Assembly (NCBI GenBank): GCA_937915765.1
Contig: CALGHE010000076.1
Span: forward strand, 1-25,669
Origin: an uncultured Bacteroidales bacterium
GTDB taxonomy: Bacteria; Bacteroidota; Bacteroidia; Bacteroidales; Paludibacteraceae
Length of the DNA: 25,669 bases
Direction of reading: 5' to 3'
Below the pieces are notes generated by a model. That model did not search any database. It was not told where the DNA came from and saw only the letters and a list, made by a program, of their open reading frames with translations. Position numbers and translations under genes: made by a program. Positions 14,503 to 22,049 of the stretch are shown piece after piece (within the stretch, counting starts at the first letter, position 1; each line of letters begins with the position of its first letter).

Positions 14503-15573
14503 ATGATGGAAGATTACAAAATAAAGGTCGGAATTACTCAAGGTGATATTAACGGTATTGGATACGAGGTCATTATAAAAACGCTGGTGGACCAGAAGAT
14601 AAATGACTTTTGTATTCCGATTGTTTATGGCTCGTCAAAAGTAGCGGCTTATCACCGTAAGGCTCTTAATATAGATAATTTTAATCTTAATGTGATAAAC
14701 AACGCGTCTGAGGCTAATCCGAGACGTTCTAATATAATTAATTGCATTGATGATGAGGTCAAAGTAGAGCTTTCAAAGTCAACGGAAGAGGCAGGCACCG
14801 CCGCTTTTTTGGCATTGGAAAGGGCTACGGATGACTTGAAGAAAGGTTTGATTGACGTGTTGGTGACAGCGCCGATAAACAAGAAGAACATTCAGTCTGA
14901 CAAGTTTAAGTTCCCGGGTCATACCGAATATCTGGAGGTTAAGTTCGGCAATGGCAAAAAGGGTCTGATGCTTATGGTGAACGAGGTGCTTCGTGTTGCC
15001 GTCGTTACGGGGCATGTGCCGCTGAAGGATGTCTATAAGCACATAACAGAAGAAAATATCATAGATAAGCTGAAGAGTTTGAACGAGGCGTTAGTGACTG
15101 ACTTCGGACTTGTGAAGCCTCGCATCGCTGTGCTGGGACTGAATCCGCATGCTGGTGACAACGGGGTGCTCGGCTCTGAAGAGCAGGATATTATAATACC
15201 GGCTATCAAGAAGGCTAACTCTATGGGTATAATGTCTTTCGGACCTTATCCGGCAGACGGTTTCTTTGGCGCGGGCAGCTTTAAAACGTTTGACGCTGTG
15301 CTTGCGATGTACCACGACCAGGGGCTGGCTCCGTTCAAAAGCATTGCGATGGACAGCGGTGTGAATTTCACTGCAGGGCTGCCGGTAGTGAGAACTTCGC
15401 CGGCTCACGGCACTGCGTACGACAAGGCTGGTATAGGAAAAGCGTCTGAGGACTCTTTCAGAAATGCTCTGTATCTCGCTTGTGATGTGTTCAGAAGCAG
15501 ATTGCGCCATGCCGAGATGTGCAAGAATCCGCTCCATAAGCAGGATGTCGAAATCAGCGGTATTGTGGAATGA
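14503..15573 (+). CDS. pdxA: 4-hydroxythreonine-4-phosphate dehydrogenase
   Basis: PdxA oxidises 4-phosphohydroxy-L-threonine with NAD to 3-amino-1-hydroxyacetone phosphate, the step before PdxJ in the DXP-dependent route to pyridoxal phosphate. The N-terminus KIKVGITQGDINGIGYEVI is the family signature. The three metal-ligand histidines are present in their motifs: FPGHTEYLE, TGHVPLKDVYKH and MYHDQGLAPFK. LGLNPHAGDNGVLGSEE and VRTSPAHGTAYDKAGIGKA form the substrate and NAD region. The length (356 aa) is normal. The frame also offers ATG 14476 (nine extra residues, MAGIFVNFN) and ATG 14506. I choose the ATG doublet at 14503/14506 because the family starts only a few residues before KIKVGIT, but 14476 cannot be excluded. 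It has its own promoter. Confidence 0.95.
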   Translation: MMEDYKIKVGITQGDINGIGYEVIIKTLVDQKINDFCIPIVYGSSKVAAYHRKALNIDNFNLNVINNASEANPRRSNIINCIDDEVKVELSKSTEEAGTAAFLALERATDDLKKGLIDVLVTAPINKKNIQSDKFKFPGHTEYLEVKFGNGKKGLMLMVNEVLRVAVVTGHVPLKDVYKHITEENIIDKLKSLNEALVTDFGLVKPRIAVLGLNPHAGDNGVLGSEEQDIIIPAIKKANSMGIMSFGPYPADGFFGAGSFKTFDAVLAMYHDQGLAPFKSIAMDSGVNFTAGLPVVRTSPAHGTAYDKAGIGKASEDSFRNALYLACDVFRSRLRHAEMCKNPLHKQDVEISGIVE

Positions 15574-15606
15574 TTTGATTTGGCGGAACTTGGAACTAAA
15601 TTGTAA

Positions 15607-15638
15607 TTGTAGGTAACCTCTATAATTTAAGTTGAGGT
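15607..15638. repeat. Possible end-only relative of the inverted-repeat element
   Basis: Bases 15607-15628 match the left end of the short element (12975-12996) at 17 of 22 positions. No matching right end follows. Instead a short local stem forms (ACCTC 15616-15620 with GAGGT 15634-15638). It could be a decayed copy or a chance A/T-rich resemblance. It lies in the 188-nt gap between pdxA and the glycosyltransferase gene, in which I see no other clear signal. Confidence 0.4.
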
Positions 15639-15761
15639 GATTTTGCGTGACATTTTGTTTCGGCTGATTGTATTTGCGAAAGAGTGCGGGTGTCGTGGCT
15701 GGGCGTGTGGGCAAATGGTCAGAAAGTGTCTCTGCGTATTTGTGTAGATGTTTAAAACGAA

Positions 15762-16799
15762 ATGGATTTTATGTTGATATTGTTTTTTATATTGGCATTC
15801 CTTATATCTTGGACTGTAACTTTTTACATCCGTAAATGGGCTATCTCGAAGCGAATGCTTGACAAGCCTAACGAACGCAGTTCGCATAAGCGCATAACTC
15901 CTCTTGGAGGTGGTGTGGCGATTGTGGTTTCTTGGTATGTGTGCGTTGCCTTGCTGGCTATATTTTATCCTGAGATGATGCCCGTAAAACTGTTTGCGGC
16001 TCTGTTGCCCGGGATATTGCTTGCCCTTGTGGGCATTCGTGACGACGTGAAGCAGATGTCGCCATGGACGAGGCTGTTTGTGCAACTTGTCTCCGTAGGG
16101 TTGTCTCTTTTCATCTTAGGCGGTGTGAACGAAATCGACTTCGGCACATTTACGTGGAACTGTCCGGTTGTGATTAACTTGCTGGTCTTTTTACTGCTGG
16201 TTTGGTTCGTGAACCTGTTTAATTTCTATGACGGGATAGACGGAAATCTGGGCAGTGAGGCTATCGCTATTTCTCTTATGAGCGTTATGCTGATTCCTAA
16301 CTCGCCGCTGATACTGTTTGTGGCGTGTGTGGGAGGTTTTTTAGTGTGGAATTGGCAGAAGGCAAAGATATTTATGGGCGATGCTGGCAGTACTTTCATC
16401 GGTTTTGTGTTTGGCGTTTTTGCAGTCTATTTTCAGGACTGGCCGTCAGATGGAAGTCATCTGCCAATTCCGCTGATTTTATGGCTGCTTATATGTATAG
16501 TGGCTATATTTGACACAACGTTCACCTTGTTGCGCAGAATTGTTTATAAGGAAAATGTTCTGAAACCTCATAAAAATCAGCTGTTTCAGAGGCTTGTCCT
16601 TTCTGGATTTTCTCATCAGCAAGCTGTGTTTGTGCAGCAGGGCATGAATTTGCTCGTGGCTGTTGGAGTATGGTTTGTGTTCCACAACAAGGAGTATCTG
16701 CTTCCGGTTGTTTTGGGGTTTGTCGCTCTCTTTTGCATTTATGCATATTGGGTAGAGCGCCGTTATCCGTTTGTCAGGCAGAATAAGGCTGAAGTGTGA
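15762..16799 (+). CDS. WecA/WbpL-type undecaprenyl-phosphate sugar-1-phosphate transferase
   Basis: This is an MraY/WecA-superfamily integral membrane enzyme. It moves an N-acetyl-hexosamine-1-phosphate from a UDP-sugar to undecaprenyl phosphate and so starts a lipid-linked glycan (O-antigen, capsule or glycoprotein glycan). The 345-aa product has about 10-11 hydrophobic helices. The signature loops are present: DKPNERSSHKRITPLGGG (34-51), VGIRDD (90-95, the Mg-binding Asp pair), NFYDGIDG (154-161), FMGDAGSTFIGF (204-215) and the cytosolic HKNQLFQRL (270-278). The RSSH-K/T-R-x-TP-x-GGG form and DGIDG are closer to WbpL/WecA than to MraY. The exact sugar cannot be read from sequence. ATG 15762 leads straight into helix 1. 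The patatin gene follows after 21 nt in a likely two-gene operon. No wall or O-antigen cluster is adjacent in this window. Confidence 0.9.
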   Translation: MDFMLILFFILAFLISWTVTFYIRKWAISKRMLDKPNERSSHKRITPLGGGVAIVVSWYVCVALLAIFYPEMMPVKLFAALLPGILLALVGIRDDVKQMSPWTRLFVQLVSVGLSLFILGGVNEIDFGTFTWNCPVVINLLVFLLLVWFVNLFNFYDGIDGNLGSEAIAISLMSVMLIPNSPLILFVACVGGFLVWNWQKAKIFMGDAGSTFIGFVFGVFAVYFQDWPSDGSHLPIPLILWLLICIVAIFDTTFTLLRRIVYKENVLKPHKNQLFQRLVLSGFSHQQAVFVQQGMNLLVAVGVWFVFHNKEYLLPVVLGFVALFCIYAYWVERRYPFVRQNKAEV

Positions 16800-16820
16800 C
16801 TTATTTAAGCAGTATTATAT

Positions 16821-17645
16821 ATGGATGATAAAGCAGGGAAAAAGAAATACAAGGTCGGGTTGGCTTTGAGCGGGGGCGGGGCGAAGGGAATTGCTCATAT
16901 AGGGGCGTTGCGCGCGTTAGATGATTTGGGTCTGAAGGTGGATGTAATTGCGGGGGTGAGCGCCGGGGCTATTGTGGGCTCTTTGTATGCCGACGGGCGT
17001 TCGGCGGAGGAGATGATAGGTTTTTTCAAAAAGGCTAATCTGTTTCAGATGGTGATGCCGAATATGCCTAAGAAGGGCGGACTTGTTAATGCGGACCGAT
17101 TCAAAAGGCAGCTGAGCGAGGTGCTGAAAGCAAGAACTTTCGAAGAGCTTGGCTTGCCTGTGATAATCAACGCTACGGATTTGAATAACGGGGAGGGCGT
17201 GTATTTCAGCTCTGGCAAACTGCTGGAATGTATTATTGCGTCGGCTAGCGTGCCTATATTTTTTAATCCTGTGCGGATAGACGGACGCATGTGTGTTGAT
17301 GGAGGCCTTTTCAGCAACCTTCCGGCTTCTGTGCTGCGTGACGACTGCGAGTGCGTCATCGGAGTGCATGTGAATCCTATAGCTCCTCATGATTATGATT
17401 GCAGCGGGGTCATTGATGTGGCCGAAAGAATATTCCACCTTGCGGTAAACGGCAACACGATAAGGGAGAAAAAATTTTGCGACGTGGTAATCGAAATGGC
17501 CGATGTTAAAAAGTTCAAAATGTTTGAAAGTTCAAAGGCGGAAATGATATGTCAGATAGGATATGACACAACGATGAAGGTTCTTAAAGATTTTGATTTT
17601 GGCAAATTCGGAATAGAACTGAACGGTAAAAAAGAGGGGCGTTGA
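16821..17645 (+). CDS. Patatin-like phospholipase family protein
   Basis: The 274-aa product is a minimal patatin domain. It shows the oxyanion-hole motif GGGAKG (18-23), the nucleophile elbow GVSAG with Ser47 (45-49), SASVPIFF, and the catalytic dyad partner in CVDGG (Asp160). Patatin enzymes hydrolyse acyl ester bonds in phospholipids or other lipids with a Ser-Asp dyad. There is no signal peptide or barrel domain, which points to a cytosolic or inner-leaflet enzyme of the RssA/YlbK type rather than a secreted toxin. ATG 16821 is 21 nt after the glycosyltransferase stop. The last four codons (Lys-Glu-Gly-Arg) and the stop lie inside the terminator hairpin. Family confidence is high; the substrate is unknown. 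Confidence 0.92.
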   Translation: MDDKAGKKKYKVGLALSGGGAKGIAHIGALRALDDLGLKVDVIAGVSAGAIVGSLYADGRSAEEMIGFFKKANLFQMVMPNMPKKGGLVNADRFKRQLSEVLKARTFEELGLPVIINATDLNNGEGVYFSSGKLLECIIASASVPIFFNPVRIDGRMCVDGGLFSNLPASVLRDDCECVIGVHVNPIAPHDYDCSGVIDVAERIFHLAVNGNTIREKKFCDVVIEMADVKKFKMFESSKAEMICQIGYDTTMKVLKDFDFGKFGIELNGKKEGR

Positions 17646-17663
17646 ACCCCTCTTTGCTTTTTT
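17631..17663 (+). terminator. Intrinsic terminator overlapping the patatin stop codon
   Basis: Arms 17631-17639 (AAAGAGGGG) and 17647-17655 (CCCCTCTTT) form a perfect 9-bp stem. The 7-nt loop contains the TGA stop (17643-17645), and six T residues follow at 17658-17663. The rest of the gap, to 17798, holds no ORF or strong signal beyond a small AGGAA/TTCCT palindrome. Confidence 0.9.
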
Positions 17664-17798
17664 ATAATTGCTGTCCGCCGCAAAACATGAGGAATTTCCT
17701 TCCTGAAGATGTTGGTCATGATGCAAATAAAAGCGTCCGGAGCTAATTACTGAACTGGAAACTTGCAGGTTGCTATTTGCGAAAACCGCCTGAACGCC

Positions 17799-18308
17799 TT
17801 AAAAGATGTTCTTGACAAAGTCAAACCCTTCTGATACAATTGGCTTTAGCACGAGCCAAAGTGTCGCGATTCCGTAAATTAACTTTATGGCAGTGGAGCA
17901 TACGAAGCCCACAAACGAGCCGAACGCGGATTTTAAGGCCGGGGCCAGCTCTTTGCCGTCTAATTTCTCTCCAATAAACGCTCCAATAAACATTCCCATA
18001 ATCATGCCTATTGGAGTGAAAAATATCCCGGCTATCATGCCGATAATGCTTCCCCATACTCCTTTTTTGCTTCCTCCGAACTTTTTCGTAGCCCATGCAG
18101 GTATGGTGTAGTCAAGAATCTCAATTATGACCATTGCCGCAAGCGCCGTCACTATATGTGTGGTGGAAATGTCAGAGCAATAAGCCGTGAAACTTGCCAG
18201 CCAGAATCCGAGAAACGAGAACGGTGGTCCGGGAGGGAACGGCAAAACGCTGCCTGCTATGCCTGCAACAAGCAGCAAAACGCTTAAAATTATCAGAAAA
18301 ATATCCAT
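17799..18308 (-). CDS. DUF456 domain-containing membrane protein
   Basis: The 169-aa product is almost wholly hydrophobic with about four to five membrane segments. It begins MDIFLIILSVLLLVAGIAGSVLP followed by PFPPGPPFSFLGFWLA, the proline/glycine motif typical of DUF456. It then has DYTIPAWATKKFGGSKKGVWGSIIG and a glycine-zipper region (GMIAGIFFTPIGMIMGMFIGAFIGE), ending in an amphipathic helix. No biochemical role is established for DUF456 that I know of. It is transcribed divergently from the DUF349 gene and convergently to the patatin gene. ATG at 18306-18308 is the only sensible start and leads directly into the first helix. Confidence 0.88.
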   Translation of the reverse strand: MDIFLIILSVLLLVAGIAGSVLPFPPGPPFSFLGFWLASFTAYCSDISTTHIVTALAAMVIIEILDYTIPAWATKKFGGSKKGVWGSIIGMIAGIFFTPIGMIMGMFIGAFIGEKLDGKELAPALKSAFGSFVGFVCSTAIKLIYGIATLWLVLKPIVSEGFDFVKNIF

Positions 18309-18324
18309 ATCAACTCATTTTTTG

Positions 18325-18332
18325 CAAAAATA
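18325..18332 (-). promoter_or_regulatory. -7 box for the DUF456 gene
   Basis: On the minus strand this reads TATTTTTG, an exact TAnnTTTG. Initiation would be about 10-12 nt before the ATG. No good -33 element is visible. It lies about 50 bp from the oppositely directed DUF349 promoter, forming a compact divergent promoter region. Confidence 0.55.
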
Positions 18333-18354
18333 AAAAATTAAATATAAAAAATGG

Positions 18355-18386
18355 TGTGGCATTAGAAAAGTTTTTTATTATATTTG
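18355..18386 (+). promoter_or_regulatory. Promoter of the DUF349 gene
   Basis: TATATTTG at 18379-18386 matches the -7 consensus exactly. TGTG at 18355-18358 with a 20-nt spacer is a one-mismatch -33 element. Initiation near 18392 gives a leader of about 56 nt. Confidence 0.65.
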
Positions 18387-18447
18387 TAAATGTGTTCTGC
18401 CGGGTGTGCCGTGCAGGCAATTGTTAGTTATTTTAATACTTATTGCA

Positions 18448-20277
18448 ATGGACAAACTTGAAGAAAAGGATTCTATGCAGCAGGTTGGCGACAACTTGGC
18501 TGAAAATGTGAAAGACGAAACTGTTGTTAACGTTGAGGCGAACGGAGCTGCTGCTTTGGGCGCGGAGATTGATTGTTTCTCGAACAAAACTGAAGAGGAA
18601 CTGCTCGTTGAGGCTCAGAACTTGGTCGCGGGACTGACAGTTACGTCTGCCGAAGTTAAAGAAAAATTAGATAGTATAAAACATAATTTCTACAGACTGT
18701 ACAAGGCGAAGCAGGAAGAACACAGAAACGCTTTCTTGGACGAAGGCGGCGAAATTGCTGACTATGTGCCGTTGCCGAACGACAATGAAGTGGCTCTGAA
18801 AGAGGCTCTTGCAAAGTTCAGGGAACTTAGAAATGCGGAGATTCTTGCAGAAGAAAAGGAGAGACAGGATAATCTTGCGGCGAAAAACAAGATATTGGAA
18901 GAGCTCAAGGCTTTGATTGACAATTCGGAAGATGACTTCGGCAAGAAGGTGCCTGCGTTTCAGAAATTGCAGCAGGAGTGGAAGCAGGTTGGGCAGGTTC
19001 CGGCTTCGGACGTTCAGACTCTGTGGAAAACTTATCAGCTTTACGTCGAAACTTTTTATGACAACCTGAAGATAAATAACGAGTTGCGTGACTATGACTT
19101 CAAGAAGAATCTGGAGGCTAAACTGCAACTTTGCTCTCAGGCTGAGGCTTTGGGTTCTGAAGCGGACGTTATAGGCGCCTTCAAGAAATTGCAACTGCTT
19201 CATGAGGAATGGCGTGAAATCGGGCCGGTGGCAAAGGAGCAGCGTGAAGAGATTTGGGACAGGTTTAAGGCCGCTTCCACTATAGTGAACAAAAGGCATC
19301 ATGACTATTTTGATCAGCTGAAGGCTAACGAACAGTCTAATCTTGAAAAGAAAACTGCAATCTGCGAGAAAATTGAGTCGGTTGACTTGGAGGCGCTTCA
19401 GACTTATAAGGACTGGCAGGACCGCTCTGACGAAATTATCGAGCTGCAGGGTGAATGGAAGAAGATTGGCTTCGCTCCGAAAAAGGACAATGTTGCTATT
19501 TACGAGCGCTTCCGAAGCGCTTGCGACAGATTCTTTAACGCTAAAAATGATTTCTACAGGTCGTCCAAAGACGCGCTGGTGGCTAACTTGACTAAAAAGC
19601 TTGCTCTGTGCGAAAAGGCCGAGGCTCTTAAAGATAGCCAGAACTGGAGAGAGGTTACGGACAAGCTTGTGCAGATGCAGAAAGACTGGAAGACAATCGG
19701 CGCTGTGCCTAAAAAACATTCGGACGCAGTGTGGAAACGCTTTATTGCCGCTTGCGATTATTTCTTCGAACAGAAGGAACTCCAGTTTAAGAACGTGAAG
19801 GACGAGCAGGATAAGAATCTGAAGGTGAAGAGGGAACTTATCGAAAAGATCAAGAGCCTCGAAATCGGCGCTGACAATAATGCTTCTTACAAGGAACTGA
19901 AGGCTTTGATCGCCGAATGGAACGAAGTGGGGCATGTGCCGTTTAAGGATAAGGATAAAGTCTATAAGGAGTACAAGGCTGCTATAGACGAAAAGTTTGA
20001 CAAGCTTAATTTGGACAAGGCTAACGCGAGAATGTCAGCCTTCAAGTCTAACATAGAAAATATGGCGGACAAGGGTTCTGAAAGAAAGCGCCTTCAGAGG
20101 TTGGTGGAAAAGCTGAAGAAGGAAATTTCCGCCTACGAGAACAATATAGGTTTCTTCAGCAACTCAAAGAGTTCGGAAGGTATGGTTAAGGATTTGGAAC
20201 GCAAGATTGTCAAGCTGAAGGAGGAACAGAGCGAAGTTGAAGCTAAGCTTGCTCTCCTTGATGAAGCGGCAGAATGA
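18448..20277 (+). CDS. DUF349 repeat protein
   Basis: The 609-aa, highly charged, all-helical cytosolic protein contains five DUF349 repeats. They are marked by the pattern W-K/R/N-x-I/V-G-x-x-P/A with tryptophans at 178, 255, 337, 414 and 491, a near-regular period of 77-82 residues. Each is followed by W/Y-x-x-F/Y and a helix. Repeat examples are EWKQVGQVP, EWREIGPVA, EWKKIGFAP, DWKTIGAVP and EWNEVGHVP. The N-terminal 50 residues are acidic and low in structure. The C-terminus (about 540-609) is a coiled coil (RLQRLVEKLKKEISAYENN, then LKEEQSEVEAKLALL). The function of DUF349 is unsettled as far as I know. The family resembles long helical rods and may act as a scaffold. An in-frame GTG at 18406 precedes ATG 18448, but it would add a hydrophobic stretch atypical of the family. 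It has its own promoter. Confidence 0.9.
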   Translation: MDKLEEKDSMQQVGDNLAENVKDETVVNVEANGAAALGAEIDCFSNKTEEELLVEAQNLVAGLTVTSAEVKEKLDSIKHNFYRLYKAKQEEHRNAFLDEGGEIADYVPLPNDNEVALKEALAKFRELRNAEILAEEKERQDNLAAKNKILEELKALIDNSEDDFGKKVPAFQKLQQEWKQVGQVPASDVQTLWKTYQLYVETFYDNLKINNELRDYDFKKNLEAKLQLCSQAEALGSEADVIGAFKKLQLLHEEWREIGPVAKEQREEIWDRFKAASTIVNKRHHDYFDQLKANEQSNLEKKTAICEKIESVDLEALQTYKDWQDRSDEIIELQGEWKKIGFAPKKDNVAIYERFRSACDRFFNAKNDFYRSSKDALVANLTKKLALCEKAEALKDSQNWREVTDKLVQMQKDWKTIGAVPKKHSDAVWKRFIAACDYFFEQKELQFKNVKDEQDKNLKVKRELIEKIKSLEIGADNNASYKELKALIAEWNEVGHVPFKDKDKVYKEYKAAIDEKFDKLNLDKANARMSAFKSNIENMADKGSERKRLQRLVEKLKKEISAYENNIGFFSNSKSSEGMVKDLERKIVKLKEEQSEVEAKLALLDEAAE

Positions 20278-20286
20278 TATGGGAAT

Positions 20287-20321
20287 GTAGGCAGACTTTG
20301 CTTTGGGGCTTGTCTGCCTGC
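20287..20321 (+). terminator. Hairpin after the DUF349 gene, weak terminator
   Basis: Arms 20289-20296 (AGGCAGAC) and 20312-20319 (GTCTGCCT) pair perfectly. Bases 20287-20288 and 20320-20321 extend the stem by a G-C and a wobble pair. No T-run follows at once, so termination may be inefficient or factor-dependent. It starts 9 nt after the stop. Confidence 0.5.
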
Positions 20322-20403
20322 GTCGTTTCTGCAGGTATAGCTGCATCGTGTTAAAAAAAGTTAAAATTTCTGTTGAGATTAGGTCTGTTTGAAAAAAATA
20401 GAC

Positions 20404-20411
20404 GATATTTG
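20404..20411 (+). promoter_or_regulatory. -7-like box upstream of the pseudouridine synthase gene
   Basis: GATATTTG differs from TAnnTTTG in the first base only and is followed by CA, as in other Bacteroidota promoters. No well-spaced -33 element is visible. Initiation near 20417 would give a 30-nt A/T-rich leader. Confidence 0.4.
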
Positions 20412-20446
20412 CAGTGTTGTTTTAAAAATTTAAAAAATATAATAAA

Positions 20447-21859
20447 ATGAAACCTTTTGAAGAAAACTGGCAACAAGATTCCGGGAGGAAGTTCAATGCC
20501 GGCCGTGATGGTGAAAATCAGAGCGAGAAGAGAAGTTTTAATCCAAACTTTTCGAGTGACAACAGATTGAGAGAAGGAAACTCTTCTGCTGTTAGAAAAC
20601 CTCGTAAACGTGTGGGTGAAACTCGTTATAACGTTGATAATGACCAGCCAAACAGACAGTATCGCCCTAACAACGGATATAACAACCGTGAAGGGTATAA
20701 CAATGGCGGTTATTCGGAACACAGAAACTACAATAATCGTGGGGGATACAATAACCGAGGTAATTATGATGAAGGCGGACGCGGCGGCTATGACAATAAC
20801 AGACGCGGCGGTTACAACAATTCTGACAATTACTACGGAAATTCTCAGAACAATGGTGGCGGTTACAATAACGGCGGCTATAGCAATGGCGGAAATCGTG
20901 GCGGATATAATAACGGCGGTAACCGTGGCGGTTACAATAATGGTGGCGGAAATCGTGGCGGCTATAACAATGGCGGCAACAGAAGACCGAACAATAACCA
21001 GTTTGCCGGAAATCGCCAGAACAATAACAACGGACAGCGTAAAAACAATAATAACAGAGGCGGAAACAAGTTTAACAACAGGCAGCGCTTCGACGAAGGC
21101 AAGAGACCTATTGAGTACCGCTCGGTAGTTTATGACCCGAACGAGCCAATCCGTCTTAACAAATATCTGGCTAATGCCGGAGTTTGCTCTCGTAGAGAGG
21201 CGGACGAATTGATTCAGGCGGGCGCTATCATTGTTAACGGTGTGCCGGTTACAGAACTTGGAACTAAGATTCTGCGCGGTGACAAGGTGATGATTCACGA
21301 CCAGCTGGTTTCTCAGGACAAGAGAGTTTATCTTTTGCTTAACAAGCCGAAGGACTGTGTGACTACAAGTGACGATCCGTATGCAAAACTTACGGTTATG
21401 GACCTTGTGAAGAACGCGTGCAGCGAACGTATATATCCTGTTGGGCGTCTTGACAGAAACACGACTGGTGTGCTGCTGTTGACTAACGACGGTGACTTGG
21501 CCGCTAAGCTTACGCATCCTAAGTACAATAAAAAGAAGATTTATCAGGTTGCCCTTGACAAGCCTTTGGAACAGGAGGATTTTGATAAAATCATGGCTGG
21601 CGTAGTGCTTGAAGATGGTGAAATCAAGGCTGATGACTTGAGCTTTATTGACGAGGAAGATAAGAAGAAAGTTGGTATCGAGGTGCATTCTGGACGTAAC
21701 CGTATCGTTCGTCGTATATTTGAAAGCCTTGGCTACCGCGTGGTTCGTCTTGACCGTGTGTTCTTTGCTGGTCTTACCAAAAAGAACTTGAAGAGAGGAC
21801 AGTGGCGCTTCTTGTCTGAAAAAGAGGTTAATATGCTTCGTCAGGGCGCGTTTGAGTAA
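20447..21859 (+). CDS. RluB/RsuA-type pseudouridine synthase with Asn/Gly-rich N-terminal extension
   Basis: The C-terminal half is a complete RsuA/RluB/E/F-family enzyme that isomerises uridine to pseudouridine in rRNA. It has an S4 RNA-binding domain (about 235-282: IRLNKYLANAGVCSRREAD, then VNGVPV), LLNKPKDCVTT, the catalytic loop GRLDRNTTGVLLLTNDGDL with Asp336, and the C-terminal HSGRNRIVRRIFESLGY and RLDRVFFAGL. The N-terminal 220 residues are disordered. A basic start is followed by about 140 residues of Asn, Gly, Arg and Tyr with RGGYNNGGN repeats. Such RGG/GY-rich tails often bind RNA and promote condensation. Long basic or Asn-rich extensions on this enzyme are familiar in Bacteroidota, so this is a lineage feature rather than a fusion artefact. 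The length of 470 aa compares with about 240-290 for the bare enzyme. The exact target uridine (E. coli 2605, 2457, 2604 or another) cannot be assigned. A strong terminator follows. Confidence 0.92.
   Translation: MKPFEENWQQDSGRKFNAGRDGENQSEKRSFNPNFSSDNRLREGNSSAVRKPRKRVGETRYNVDNDQPNRQYRPNNGYNNREGYNNGGYSEHRNYNNRGGYNNRGNYDEGGRGGYDNNRRGGYNNSDNYYGNSQNNGGGYNNGGYSNGGNRGGYNNGGNRGGYNNGGGNRGGYNNGGNRRPNNNQFAGNRQNNNNGQRKNNNNRGGNKFNNRQRFDEGKRPIEYRSVVYDPNEPIRLNKYLANAGVCSRREADELIQAGAIIVNGVPVTELGTKILRGDKVMIHDQLVSQDKRVYLLLNKPKDCVTTSDDPYAKLTVMDLVKNACSERIYPVGRLDRNTTGVLLLTNDGDLAAKLTHPKYNKKKIYQVALDKPLEQEDFDKIMAGVVLEDGEIKADDLSFIDEEDKKKVGIEVHSGRNRIVRRIFESLGYRVVRLDRVFFAGLTKKNLKRGQWRFLSEKEVNMLRQGAFE
20657..21085 (+). 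repeat. Low-complexity Asn/Gly/Arg-coding tract
   Basis: This tract encodes residues of about 71-213 of the pseudouridine synthase. Three near-perfect GNRGGYNNGG units lie at about 20891-20980. Synonymous codons differ between units (GGA/GGC/GGT, AAT/AAC), so the repetition is kept at protein level rather than by recent slippage. Confidence 0.85.
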
Positions 21860-21947
21860 TTTGGGTGGCTTGTGTGAGTCAGGTTTTTTCAAGCTGTGGC
21901 TTATGTAAGTTTAGTTTGTACTTTTGATATTTTTCATAACTCAGCTG

Positions 21948-21984
21948 GCGGCTTGCGCATCACTTGTGCAAGCCGCTTTTTTTT
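21948..21984 (+). terminator. Strong intrinsic terminator before phoH
   Basis: Arms 21948-21958 (GCGGCTTGCGC) and 21966-21976 (GTGCAAGCCGC) pair over 11 bp with one wobble. The loop is 7 nt and eight T residues follow. This separates the pseudouridine synthase gene from the phoH transcription unit. Confidence 0.93.
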
Positions 21985-22036
21985 ATGGCTTTTTAAAATA
22001 AAATTTAAACATCTTCTTAGAGTCGTTTTTATTTTG

Positions 22037-22044
22037 TAGTTTTG
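22037..22044 (+). promoter_or_regulatory. -7 promoter box of phoH
   Basis: TAGTTTTG is an exact TAnnTTTG match followed by CAGAG. No clear -33 element lies at the usual distance. Initiation near 22050 gives a leader of about 114 nt. Confidence 0.6.
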
Positions 22045-22049
22045 CAGAG

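Noticed and set aside
17646..17798. Terminator for the minus-strand DUF456 gene
   Set aside because: Only a 3-bp GCG/CGC stem is present after its stop. There is no T-run in the right direction.
18667..19935. Open frame of 422 codons antisense to the DUF349 gene
   Set aside because: It mirrors the Lys/Glu-rich codons of a clear helical-repeat protein. No domain is visible on the antisense strand.
20351..21892. Open frame of 513 codons antisense to the pseudouridine synthase gene
   Set aside because: It is a by-product of the Asn/Gly-rich codons on the other strand (its central part reads as monotonous Ile/Val/Ala). It has no start context or family resemblance, and the sense gene is certain.
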